A program made the translations under genes and the position numbers. This document shows positions 11,689-22,429 of a stretch of DNA of 64,000 nucleotides, piece after piece (positions within the stretch are counted from its first letter, which is position 1; every line of letters begins with the position of its first letter). A model generated the notes under the pieces. The model searched no databases. It was not told where the DNA came from and saw only the letters and a list, made by a program, of their open reading frames with translations. Source of the stretch: Elymus sibiricus (lineage: Eukaryota; Streptophyta; Magnoliopsida; Poales; Poaceae); assembly GCA_039707655.1 (NCBI GenBank), contig CM077667.1, forward strand, positions 158,638,642 to 158,702,641. The letters are read 5' to 3'.

Positions 11689-14250
11689 ATGGCTGGCAAA
11701 GAGTTGGGGTCTAGTGATCTCCCCGAGGCCATGGGTGTGAGCATGGTCTCTCGTGAGGATTTAAATGAGGCCATGTCCTCGCTTAAATCCTCCATGACGA
11801 CCGAGGTCAAATCCATGTTTAAAGAATTTCTTGACACTGTTAAACTTTCCACCGATGCGGTTCAAGTGGTTAATCCCACTAACTCGACATCGGATGTCAA
11901 CTCCGGTAAGGAGGGGGCTAGTGCTGATAAAGATAATCGTTCTCAAGGAATTAATGGGTCGGGGACTTTTGCCTCAGTTCCCCCTCCCTTGGTCTATGGA
12001 GGACCGGTGCACCCACCTCATATAGTTAATCACGGTCCTCCTCCTAAGCTTGTTAAAAATGATTTTGCTAATTGGGTTTTCTGTATAAAGTCTCATTTGG
12101 ATCACAACTCAATTCAACTCATGCGAGTCATTGAAGAAGGATACTACCCTCGTGATCCACGCAACCTCACTCCAAGGGAAGAAGCGGATAAACAACTAAA
12201 TTCCTCCGCCTTGTTCATACTCCAAGCTGCTGTTCCTACTGAAGACCTACCTCACCTGCGTCCCTTCACTGTTGCTAAAGAGTGTTGGGAACAAATTATC
12301 TCCATGTACAAGGGCAGCTCAAGCATTCAACGGTCAAACTATGAAGTTGTCCTTGATCAGTCAGATGAGTTTGTAATGGTAGAGGATGAGGAACCGCGTG
12401 AGGTCTATAGAAGGGTGACTGCCCTCGCCGTTGCCCTCAAAGATCATGGCAGCAAGGATGTGGATGATACTTGGATCAAGCGTAAGTTTCTGAAGGCCAT
12501 CATGCCCTACAACAAGGCCATGTCCGCTGTCATCCGTCAAAGACCGGACTTTCACACCTTGTCTTCTGGTGATGTGTTGGATGAATTTATTGCAATGAAC
12601 ATCTTGAACATGACAGCTGACAATGCTCTCGCTCGCGTGCAACAGTCAAAGAAATCATCCCCCAACCTTGCTTTGAAGGCCAAGGTCTGTCAAGAGGAAG
12701 AAGAAGAAGAAGAGGGTTGCCCCGAGGACACCAAATATGCTTATCATGAGCACATGGCTCTTGCGTCCAGGCAATTTTGGGGCAACAAGAGAAACACAAG
12801 GCCCAACTTCTCCAAGAACAACTCAAATGGGTCAAAGGGCAAGCAACGTGTGAGGACCTGCTACAACTGTGGTAATGTGAGTCACTTTGTGGTGGATTGT
12901 CCATACGAGAAGAGGGAAGACAATGGTGGCAAGCTCATCCGCAAAGATAAGGCCAAGTCTTTCCCCAACAAGACCAACTTCACCAAGAAGACTTCACACA
13001 AAGTGTTGGTGGCTCAAGAAGAATATGCATCAGATGGTGATGGTGACGACGGAGACACAAGTGGTGAAGGAATGGCAATGGCATCTATGGCAATTGCATC
13101 CTCCACCCCAACAAAGGTGTCACTCTTCGACGCCCCCAATGAGAACCACATCGCTAGGTGCCTCATGGCAAAAGGTATCACCAAGGTAACCTCCAACGCC
13201 AAAACCTCAAACATTAAGACTTCTGTTTCTTCCACTCCGTCTTTGTTAGATTGTGTGGATGAACTTGAGGAGGCGATAGAGGGTGAGAATGAGTTTGACA
13301 AGTTCTTGTGTAAACTCAAGGGAGAGTCCAAGAAGCACTTCGTTGCTCTCTTGGAACAACTTGGTGAGGCCAATGACACGATTGATTCTCAAGAAGAAAT
13401 TCTTGAGGAGATGAGAGGCCATAGTCGTGATTATGCCGATGAGATAGCAGATCTTTCTATTTCTCTAGAGGAAGAGTGAGGTCTTCATTTGACTCTTAAG
13501 GAGTCACAAAATGACGACTTTGCTAAATTACGTAAAGATTATGATCATGCTATTGTTCTTAACCGTGTTCTTAAATCTGAGAAGGTTGCACTTGGGGTTG
13601 ACCATGCTCGACTCAAGGATGAGTTTGTCTCCCTTGACAGTGCTCATAAGGCATTGAAGAGCGTTCATGCTTCTCTTAAAGAGTCGCATGATCAACTCCA
13701 AGTGAAACTCACTAAAGAAATTGCCACGTGTCCTCCCTTTGTCTTAATTGATAATGCATCTGCTACTAACCCGTGTTGTGAGCATGCACATCTTGTGGAG
13801 GAAAATGCTAAGCTAAAAGAGCAGCTTGAGAAAGGCCTTGTGACATGTATACAAGGTGAGAAGAATCTCAATGACCTTTTGAGCAATCAAAAGGAAGTGA
13901 TAGCAAAGGAAGGAGTTGGGTTTGCACCCAAATCCAAAAAGAAGAAGAAGAAGACCACGCAGGTTCCCCCACTCAAGGAAACATTTGTCAAAGTGGGGAA
14001 CATTACTCATGAGAAGAAGAAAGACAAGGTTGTGAGTGATAATGCCGAGAAGGGCAAGATCACTCCCTCCAACAAGGCCGGCGATTTTAACCCTTCCTAT
14101 GTTTTGTGCCGTGCTAGTGATGGGCATGTTTATGCCAAATATGTTGGTTCTTCTTATGAGTATATTGAGTGGTCTATTTGGGTTCCTAAGACCCTTGTCA
14201 CTAACATGAAAGGACCCATTCAAGAATGGGTACCTAAATCCAAGCATTGA
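11689..14250 (+). pseudogene. Copia gag with CCHC zinc knuckle, one internal stop
   Basis: A 596-codon frame (ATG 11689) ends at TGA 13477-13479, and the same frame continues to TGA 14248-14250, giving about 850 codons in all. The N-terminal half carries a Copia gag core (LIKE ...NWVFCIKSHLDHNS; later CWEQIISMYKGSS). The knuckle CYNCGNVSHFVVDC (C-X2-C-X4-H-X4-C) is at 12859-12900. The C-terminal part is Glu/Lys-rich with heptad-like Leu spacing (13250-13900), probably coiled coil. Large gag proteins with coiled-coil tails are typical of the SIRE/Maximus branch. The start follows the primer site by 37 bases with no earlier ATG in frame. Confidence 0.9.
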
Positions 14251-14257
14251 TCTATTG

Positions 14258-16042
14258 TAGGACTTTGCTTCCGGGGGAGTCTCATGGTTGCTCGATAGCG
14301 GAGCAACAAATCATATGACCGGAAGCAAGGACTTGGTGGTGGATGTTCGACCCGATGCATCCGTGGCCACCCAAGTCTCATTTGGAGATGATGCAATCTC
14401 AAAGGTATTGGGTCTTGGCAAGGTGGTTATCTCTCTGACCTTAACCATTGAGAGAGTCATGCTTGTTGAGACCCTTGCATACAATTTACTTTCCGTTCGT
14501 CAGCTTGCATTCATGGGTTTTAGTACCTTCTTTGGCATTGATACCGTGACCCTTTTGTGGAGCAAGACTCTTAAAGTAGCCTTTGTTGGGCATGTCGAAA
14601 ACGGTCTCTATGTGATTAACTTCTCGGAGCGACCCACTAAGACCGCGACATGTCTAATGGCTAAAGTTGATGTGGGATGGCTTTGGCATCGCCGACTAGC
14701 CCATGTCAATATGAGATCTTTGCAAAGTCTCCTCAAAGGGGATCACATTCTTGGACTAACAAATATGAGTTTTGCCAGAGATCGTGCTTGCAGTGCCTGT
14801 ATCGAAGGAAAGCTACATGAAAAAGCTCATCGTCCAACTACTACAATCTACTCAAAGAGGACCTTAGAGCTCCTTCACATGGATCTCTTCGGGCCTCCAT
14901 CTTTTGATAGCCTTGGAGGAAGAAGACATTGCTTGGTGATTGTGGATGATTACTCGAGATACACATGGGTATTTTTCTTCAAGAAGAAGAGTGAGACCCA
15001 ACAGACTGTCATCAACTTTGCAAATGAAGTCCAACGTCAACATGAAGCAAAGATTTTGATGATTAGAAGTGACAACAACACTGAGTTCAAGAACTACACC
15101 CTAGATGAGTTTCTCAGTGATGAGGTGATAAAGCACCAATATTCCACACCTTACACCCCTCAACAAAATGGTGTTGCAGAGAGGAAGAACCGAACGTTGA
15201 TGGATGCGGCAAGAACCATGATGGCAGAGTTTAAATCTCCGTACAACTTTTGGGCCGAAGCCATCAACACAGCGTGTCATGCATCAAATCGGCTCTATCT
15301 CCGCAAAGGCTTGAACAAGACTCCTTATGAGATTCTTACCGGGAACAAGCCCAACCTCAAATACTTCCGGGTGTTCGGTTGTAAGTGTTTCATTCTCAAG
15401 AAAGGTGTTCGTTTGTCTAAATTTGATTCTAGAGCTCATGAGGGCATATTTGTTGGTTATGATACAAACTCTCATGCTTACCGTGTCCTCAACAAGTCCA
15501 CCAGACTCATTGAGGAGACGAGTAACGTAGAGTTTGATGAAAATAATGGCTCCCAAATGGAGCAAAGTGGTCTTTGTGATATAGGTGATGAAATTCCTCC
15601 CCAAGCCATAAGAAGAATGGGTGTGGGATACTTCCTACCCGTTGAGGAACCCCTTGTGGCCGAAGGAGAAGGACAATGTTCCACTCAAGTGGAACCATCA
15701 TCGACGCACGACCCACACGCTTCCGAAGAACAAAGTGAAGGCCCTCAACCCCGTGATCAAGATCAAGGGCAAGATCAACTGACTAGTGATGTCTCTACTT
15801 CATGCTCAAGAATCTTGTTCACACCCCCGTGCAAGCTCAAGATCAAGATGAAGCTCATGACCAAGATCAACTTCAAGATCAAGGTCAAGCTAAAGATCAA
15901 GATCATGCTCAAGATCATGAGCAAGCCGGTACTAGTACCGAAGCTCATCAAGTTACCAAGCCTCAACTTTCCATGGAGGAAATTCTTGAAAGATGAGCTG
16001 CCACGATTGCTTCCAAGCTTCAGAAAAAGCAACACCTCCTAG
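14258..16042 (+). pseudogene. Copia protease and integrase region
   Basis: The frame opens after a TAG at 14258-14260 and is offset by one base from gag. It begins with the protease active site LLDSGATNHMTG. Next come the integrase zinc finger (HRRLAH ... CSAC, H-H-C-C) and the integrase core with its D, D, E residues visible in LHMDLFGP, IRSDNNTEF and GVAERKNRT. A shift near 15790-15805, inside a run of AAGATCAAG-type hexamers, moves the true frame to that of 15802-15996 (DQDQ-rich linker), so the tail of the 584-codon frame is out of frame. The simple repeat is the likely cause of the slip. Confidence 0.92.
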
Positions 16043-17676
16043 AGAACGTCTACGGAAGCTTGAAAAGAGGGGTAACTACTCGTCGTCAATTAACAAACTT
16101 TTGTGCACATCATGCGTTTGTTTCTTGCTTTGAACCCCTCAAGGTACAAGATGCACTCGAAGACGAGGATTGGCTTGAAGCCATGCATGATGAAATCAAC
16201 AACTTCGAGCGCAACAAAGTGTAGCGATTGGTGCCAAGACCAAAAGAGAATTACAATGTCATTGGAACCAAATGGATCTTTAAGAACAAGCAAGATGCAC
16301 ATGGTATCATTATTCGCAACAAGGCAAGACTGGTGGCTCAAGGCTACTCCCAAGTCGAGGGTATCGACTACGGTGAAACCTTTGCCCCTGTTGCTCGCCT
16401 TGAATCTATTCGCATGTTGCTTGCATATGCTTCTCATCATGATTTCATATTATATCAAATGGATGTGAAGAGTGCTTTTCTTAATGGTTCACTTAAGGAG
16501 CTGGTATATGTCAAGCAACCCCCGGGGTTTGAGGATCCCAAGTTTCCCACTCATGTGTACGTTCTCGATAAGGCACTCTATGGCCTTAAACAAGCCCCAC
16601 GTGCGTGGTATGAGCACCTTACCGAGATGTTGCAAGATCGTGGGTTTGAAATTGGGAAAATCGACCCCACTCTTTTTACTAAGAGGGTTAACGGGAACTT
16701 GTTTGTATGCCAACTATATGTTGATGATATTATCTTTGGTTCTTCTAACAAAGCTTTTAATGATGAGTTCACCACACTAATGACCAAAGAGTTTGAGATG
16801 TCTATGATGGGAGAGTTGAAGTTCTTCCTTGGATTCGAAGTCAAACAACGAAGCCAAGGAACCTTCATCAACCAAGCCAAATACACTCAAGACATGCTCA
16901 AGAGGTTCAAGATGAATGAGCTGAATCCTTCGAAGGCCAACACTCCGATGCAACTCAAATGCCAACTTGACAGTGATCCCAATGGTAAAGCTGTGGATCA
17001 GAAGGTATATCGCTCCATGATTGGATCTCTGCTTTACCTTTGTGCATCTAGGCCGGATATCATGTTGAGTGTGGGAATTTGTGCATGATTTCAATCCGCA
17101 CCTAAGGAGAGTCACTATGTGGCTGTCAAGCGAATCTTTCGATATTTGGCTCATACCCCAAACTTTGGCTTATGGTACCCCAAAGGTGCTTCATTTGATC
17201 TCATTGGATATACTGACTCGGATTGGGCGGGAGACCGTGTGGAAAGGAAGTCCACTTCCGGAGGTTGCCAATTTCTTGGTCGCTCTCTGGTAAGTTGGTC
17301 TTCCAAGAAACAAAACTGTGTTTCTCTCTCGTCCATCGAGGCCGAGTATGTAGCCGCCGCAAGCTGTTGTGCTTAGATTCTTTGGATGAGGCAAACTTTA
17401 AAGGATTATGGTGTCAACTGTGACAAAGTGCCTATTTACTGCGACAATGAGAGCACGATCAAGATCTCCAACAACCCGGTTCAACACTGCAAGACGAAGC
17501 ATATTGAGATTCGTCATCACTTCATCCGGGACCACATCAAGCATGGAGAAATTGATCTTATTCATCTTTATACCAAGGAACAACTTGCAGATATTTTCAC
17601 GAAGCCATTAGATGAAGCAAGATTTCGCGAGTTAAGGCATGAGCTAAATATCATCGATTCGAGCAATGTGGGTTGA
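16000..17676 (+). pseudogene. Copia reverse transcriptase and RNase H, three nonsense codons
   Basis: RVT_2-type RT: KWIFKNK, then [31 protein letters not shown] and the catalytic [11 protein letters not shown]. RNase H follows with its acidic residues in GYTDSDWAGD, SSIEAEY and IYCDNEST, ending LADIFTKPLDEARF before the TGA at 17674-17676. Nonsense codons lie at 16222-16224 (TAG), 17086-17088 (TGA) and 17374-17376 (TAG); all are consistent with C/G-to-T/A decay of methylated DNA. Catalytic residues are intact, so inactivation is recent. Confidence 0.93.
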
Positions 17677-18760
17677 CTTAGTGCACACCCCACCACACTC
17701 ATCATTATGTCTTGTTTAGATGTAGGCATGGATTTAGGGGGAGTCTAGTTCTCTCAATGAACTATCCCTCCTCCTATTATGCATAAACTAATCAAAGTCT
17801 TTCACATCCGCCATTTTTGATGGTTTTTGTGCTTCAAAGACGAGTCTTGGTCATGGGCCCAAGGTTCAAATCTTCGCGGTGCCATACCATTTGACTCAAA
17901 CATAGGTGGCCTCGGCCACCGCCCCTCCTAGCGAGGCATTTGCTTTTTAGAAGCTCGTTTTTGTGTCTTCGGGGTCACTCCAACCTTTTGGTTTGTTTTA
18001 GATCGGCATCATCGGAGTGTTTCCTGATTTTTTGGATGTTTTGTTGTCTCCAAACTTTTTTACCAAACAAATCTTGCATAAGCCTTTTTTTCTTTCTTTA
18101 TTTTCTGCCTTGGTGGTGTCCAGAGCAGTACTACCGCTGGCTTGGGCGGTAGTACTAAGCGGTACTACCGCTACGCCTAGCGGTACTACCGCCAGAGCGG
18201 TTCTACCGGGCCTCCTACTGCTGTGTAGTTCCGGGATGGTACTACCGCCCTCCCGGGCGGTACTACTACCTGTGAGTTTCCACGAAGGGATTTGGGGCGG
18301 GGCAGGGGAAGTTTCTACTTCCCCATACCCATTCACCCCCTTCTCTCGTGGCTCTCTCTCTCCAGGCGCACCCAAGGCCGCGGAGGTCTTCGCCGGATCT
18401 CCGATTCCGGTCACCCTTTTGCAAAACCGACCGATGGAGTTGATCTCCATCCCTCCCTCTCGCCATGGACGGCGGTATTGTCCCATTTTTCTCTCCCTAG
18501 GTTCTTCTCTCTTTGAATCTAGGTCTTGGACAATGCGTGTTGTTTCCATCATTTTTGGGTCAAATCCGGGCGAGTTTCTTCCATATATGATTGCTAGGAA
18601 GTAGTTCTCTACATTTAGGAGTCGAATATGTGCATTTGACATCCCCGGTAGTACCGGATGTCGCCGGCGGCTGTAGGTTCGCTGCGGTTTTCTACCGCGC
18701 GGTACTACCGCCCCTTGGAGCGGTAGTACCAAGCGGTAGTACTAAGCGGTACTACCGCTG
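17677..18760 (+). other. Spacer between pol and third ORF, with dyad clusters
   Basis: Non-coding. A TTTAGGGGGAG tract at about 17733-17744 resembles a second polypurine tract. Two clusters of GCGGTA-N-TACCGC dyads lie at 18126-18270 and 18690-18780, the same motif as in the LTR U3. Between them lies a GC-rich stretch. The open frames over 18000-18730 on either strand are by-products of the repeats and GC content. Confidence 0.6.
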
Positions 18761-20320
18761 GTGGCAGCGGTACTACCGCTGGTGGTGCCAACTGCCCATA
18801 TTTTTCTCTTAAATCTTCAGAATTGCTTCATTTTTTTCTTGGCTTATGCAATCTGGTTTACACTCTTTTGCTCTCGTTTGGTGTTCTCGTTTTGGTTTCC
18901 AGGTGGTAGTAGGAGGAACCCGAGCCATGAGACCGGCTCCAAGCGACCGCGCACCTCCGAAGAAGGCGACAACTCAGCCAACCCTCCCAGGCAGCAGTCA
19001 AAGAAGGTTGCCTCCAAGAGATTGCATCCATCCCTGGACAAGATCCCTATCAAAGAGTACTGGGCCATCCGCCATCACGATCCATATGTCTCTCCTCAAG
19101 AGAATGTTGTTCGCAACCGTCCCTTCTAGACCAAGCAGCAATTGCGTGTTTACAATGACGTGCTTCTGGGTAAGGAAAACATTTTTGTGCCAAATGTGAA
19201 ATCAATTGATATGGAGTGCTTGGAAAAGAATGCCCACTACTTTGGCCAGGCTATTGAGCTCTGTCAGAAGCTTCAGCTCACTCATCTCATGGAATTCAAC
19301 ATGGACTTCAATGCTGAGATGATTGCCGTGTTCTATGCTACCGTTCACTTTGGGACTGATGATGCCAGGACTATGACCTGGATGACTAATGGGAGGAGAT
19401 TGTCTGCTACATGGAAGGAATTCATGGACCTTCTTCACATTGAGGACAGGGGGCTCGATGACCCTGTCGGTTTTCGCCCACACAAGGAACCTTCGCCAAC
19501 TCACAAGCGCCAACTTTGGCCCTACTCCACTGAGAAGGTATCCAACACCACTGGCAAAACTACTTATGTTCTGCAGCTGTTCCTTGATATTATGCACCGC
19601 ATATTCCGGAACACCTTGTTTCCTCGTGTTGGAAACTTGGACCAGGTGCACTCCTACCTGGTGGATCTGTTGCTCTTCTGTCAGCATATGAAGGACTCAG
19701 CTGAGGTGCCTGCTCTGGATATTTCTCACATCATGTGGTCTGAACTGCACTCTGCTGTCTTTGATCGTAAGGTTCCTATTTATGGCCCATACTTGATGCT
19801 TCTTCTTGAGAGCACGTGGGCTAAGACCCATCCAGACATCATCTTTGAGCATGGTGAGGTGGTCACTCATAAGGTTGCGCAGCTCTGTCAGAAGGAGAAA
19901 TGGGCAAACTATGTTGCTCCCGAGGCTGATCTGGCTGATGATGAGGTTGAGGATGAAGATGAGGATGACGAGGATGATGAGGACTTTGTGGTCCAGGGTG
20001 GTGCGGCTCCTCGTTCTGCTCCTTCTCTGGCTGAACCATCTTGGGCGAAGAAGCTCAAGGAGAAGATGAAGAAGCTGTTCTGTTTGCAGGCTAAGGGTCA
20101 GTACAGGGCTCATGTTGCTAAGAAGGAAGCTAGACGGCGTCACAAGGCTCTTGGCAGACACGTTGGGTTGGAGGTTCCCAGTGGTTCTGAGGAGGTCATT
20201 ACTGATGAGGAGGTCTGGATCTCATGGCACTGCAAGGACTCTGACGATGATCTGCCTGGCTTTTCTGCTCCTGCTCCGCCCGACACCGTTTCCCACACTC
20301 CAGAGTCCGGAGAGTACTGA
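18761..20320 (+). pseudogene. Third ORF of the inner Copia element (env position; plant-transposon-protein-like)
   Basis: One reading frame runs to TGA 20318-20320, broken only by TAG 19127-19129. The 392-codon part after the stop is fully open. Features: a basic SKRPRT/SKKVASKR segment, then EYWAIRHHDPY; a core with AVFYATVHFG and MTWMTNGRRLSATWKEFMDLL that resembles the domain annotated in plants as putative plant transposon protein (PF20167-like); an acidic run DEDEDDEDDEDF at about 19950-19990; and a Lys/Arg-rich C-terminal part. In SIRE/Maximus Copia elements this position is called env-like, but I see no clear signal peptide or fusion-type membrane pattern in the conserved part. A pyrimidine tract ending CAG at 18900-18902 looks like a 3' splice site, and no good in-frame ATG follows it, so expression by splicing is plausible. 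Confidence 0.75.
18830..18902 (+). promoter_or_regulatory. Possible 3' splice site before the third ORF
   Basis: A T/C-rich tract (TTTTTTTCTTGGC ... TTTTGGTTTCCAG) ends in AG at 18901-18902, directly before the conserved part of the third ORF. Plant acceptor sites look like this. That the ORF lacks an obvious ATG supports, but does not prove, splicing. Confidence 0.4.
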
Positions 20321-20500
20321 TGATGGGTCCTCATGTTCTACCACCTGTGTGTCTTAGTCCTCCCTACCCTTTTGGTGTCTCGCTGCCAAAGGGGTAGAGA
20401 GTGTAGGGATTTGCCGAGTCACGAGCATGCGTTTGCTTTTCGAGTTGCTTTCTTTTATGTCATTGCTCGTGAACTCTTTCTAGTTGCTTTGCTTTGCTTT

Positions 20501-20872
20501 GCTTTGCTTTGCTTATGGTTGTGAGACTTCTGTCACTTCGTCGTATGGTGTAAGACATATGTTATCCTTAATTATCCTTATATGTCTCATTGTGAGTTAG
20601 CTTCATTATTTCATCTGTGTTATACTCTCACATAGTGCTCCTTGCTTAGTTATCTATGTCATATTATATATTGCGTCAAGGAGTAAGCTTTGCTTTGCTT
20701 ATGGTTGTGAGACTTCTGTCACTTCGTCGTATGGTGTAAGACATATGCTATCCTTAATTATCCTTATATGTCTCGTTGTGAGTTAGCTTCATTATTTCAT
20801 CTGTGTTATACTCTCACATAGTGCTCCTTGCTTAGTTATCTATGTCATATTATATATCTTGGCAAGGAGTAT
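20501..20872. repeat. Two-copy 186-bp tandem duplication, with GCTTT microsatellite
   Basis: ATGGTTGTGAGACTTCTGTC recurs at 20515 and 20701, and the two 186-bp units differ at only a few bases. A (GCTTT)n run at about 20486-20515 precedes unit 1 and a short GCTTTGCTTTGC precedes unit 2. Slippage or unequal exchange at these runs probably made the duplication. Confidence 0.88.
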
Positions 20873-20879
20873 TCGTCTC

Positions 20880-21061
20880 TAAAATATAGGGGGAGTGTTG
20901 ATCCTAGCATGTGTGTTTTGCATTCCAAAAGCATATCAAATATAGCACACATCTAGGGGGAGCCAGTCTATTTTTTTGTAGATGTTTGGGTTTGCTTTAT
21001 TTCTCTATTTATTCTCTATGCAAATCCAGTGTTGTCATCAATCCACCAAAAAGGGGGAGAT
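20880..21061 (+). other. Polypurine tract region of the inner Copia element
   Basis: AAAAAGGGGGAGA at about 21049-21060 lies next to the 3' LTR and is the plus-strand primer. Two more AGGGGGAG tracts occur just upstream (about 20887 and 20953). Confidence 0.85.
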
Positions 21062-22424
21062 TGTAAGGGCATATTTATACCCTAATGGTTTTGGTGATTG
21101 ATGACAATGCGTTTGCGGACTAATCGTGTGCATTAAGCTTTCAGAGAATATCAGGTGGCACGAGACGATTATCATACCCCTCAGCAAGCTAAAAGGAAGA
21201 CGGTGTCTTTTCGATGATTTAGTGTCGGTGGACTTAAGTCGTAGGAAAAATCCGTACTATCAAGAGGGGGTCCGCTGTGGGAAAGATTGGGGAGGAATCA
21301 TCACGTACACACTCGCACCCCCATTCGTTTCCCGGCAACATGGCTGTCTTTGCCCTACTCTCCCTGTCTTTCTCTCAGCGGTAGTACCGCTCTGGGAAGC
21401 GGTAGTACCGCGCTCAGCCGGTACTACCGCCCCAGCCGGCGGTAGTACCGCTTAGGGAAAGAAGGAAGGGCTGGGCACCTCGCGCATGGGGTCAGACGCG
21501 CCTCTGGGTGTGTCTGGTGCCGCGCGCCAGCTCCCAGCCACAGCGGTAGTAGGGGTGGTAGTACTAAGCGGTACTACCGCCGCCCCTTCTACTGGCTTCT
21601 GTTGGGCGGTAGTACCGCCCCAACCAGCGGTACTACTGCTGAAGCGCGGCTGGTAGGTGGGCAACGGGCAGATTCCTCTCCCTCCTATATAAAGGGTCTT
21701 CTTCCCCAAGAAGCCCTACCTCTCATCCTTCCAAAAGCTCCATTGTTGCCCAAAGCTCATTCTTGCCCGATCTCTCTCCCTAGCCAACAAAACTTGTTGA
21801 TACTCTAGGGTTTGGTTGAGAGGGCCCCGATCTACACTTCCACCAAGAGAAATTTGATCCCCCCCACTAATCCCTTGCGGATCTTGTTACTCTTGGGTGT
21901 TTGAGCACCCTAGACGGAAGAGGTCACCTCGAAGCCATAGTCCATTGTGGTGAAGCTTCGTGGTGTCGTTGGGAGCCTCCAATTCAGTTGTGGAGATTGC
22001 CCCAACCTTGTTTGTAAAGGTCCGGCTGCCGCCTCCAAGTGCACCACTAGTGGAATCATGACACCTCGCATTGTGTGAGGGCGTGAGGAGAATACGGTGG
22101 CCCTAGTGGCTTCTTGGGGAGCATTGTGCCTCCACACTGCTCCAACGGAGACGTACTTCCCTTTACCGGGAAGGAACTTCGGTAACACATCCTCGTCTCC
22201 ATCGGTTCCCCTTGTGGTTATTTCTTACCTTTACTTCACGCAAGTTACTTACTTTGTTTATCTTGCTTGCTTGAGTTGCTTGTTGTGTTTAGCATCATAT
22301 AGGTTGATCACCCAGTTGCATATCTAGCCAACCTATTTGTAGCTAAGTATAAACTGTTAAAGAAAAGTTAAAAATTGGTAGTTGCCTATTCACCCCCCTC
22401 TAGTCAACCATATCGATCCTTTCA
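21062..22424 (+). repeat. 3' LTR of the inner Copia element
   Basis: Same structure as the 5' LTR, with TATATAAA at 21686-21693. It has one more GCGGTAGTACCGC dyad (21378-21440) than the 5' copy, so the dyad array varies in number between the two LTRs. Its final TTTCA is followed by TSD GCAAG. Confidence 0.93.
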
Positions 22425-22429
22425 GCAAG

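Larger units (their letters stand above)
10282..22429 (+). mobile_element. Complete Copia element of SIRE/Maximus type with an extra ORF after pol
   Basis: Two LTRs (10287-11637, 1351 bp; 21062-22424, 1363 bp) are very similar and flanked by the perfect TSD GCAAG (10282-10286, 22425-22429). Order: LTR, Met-tRNA primer site, gag, protease, integrase, RT, RNase H, a ~1-kb spacer rich in GCGGTA-N-TACCGC dyads, a third ORF, polypurine tract, LTR. This order and the extra 3' ORF fit the SIRE/Maximus branch of Copia. It inserted in the gag of the outer Copia element. Several stops and two frame changes make it inactive. Confidence 0.95.

Noticed and set aside
17998..18732. 244-codon frame on the minus strand and 195-codon frame on the plus strand
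   Set aside because: Non-coding spacer with dyad repeats and GC-rich DNA; no domain and no conserved start.
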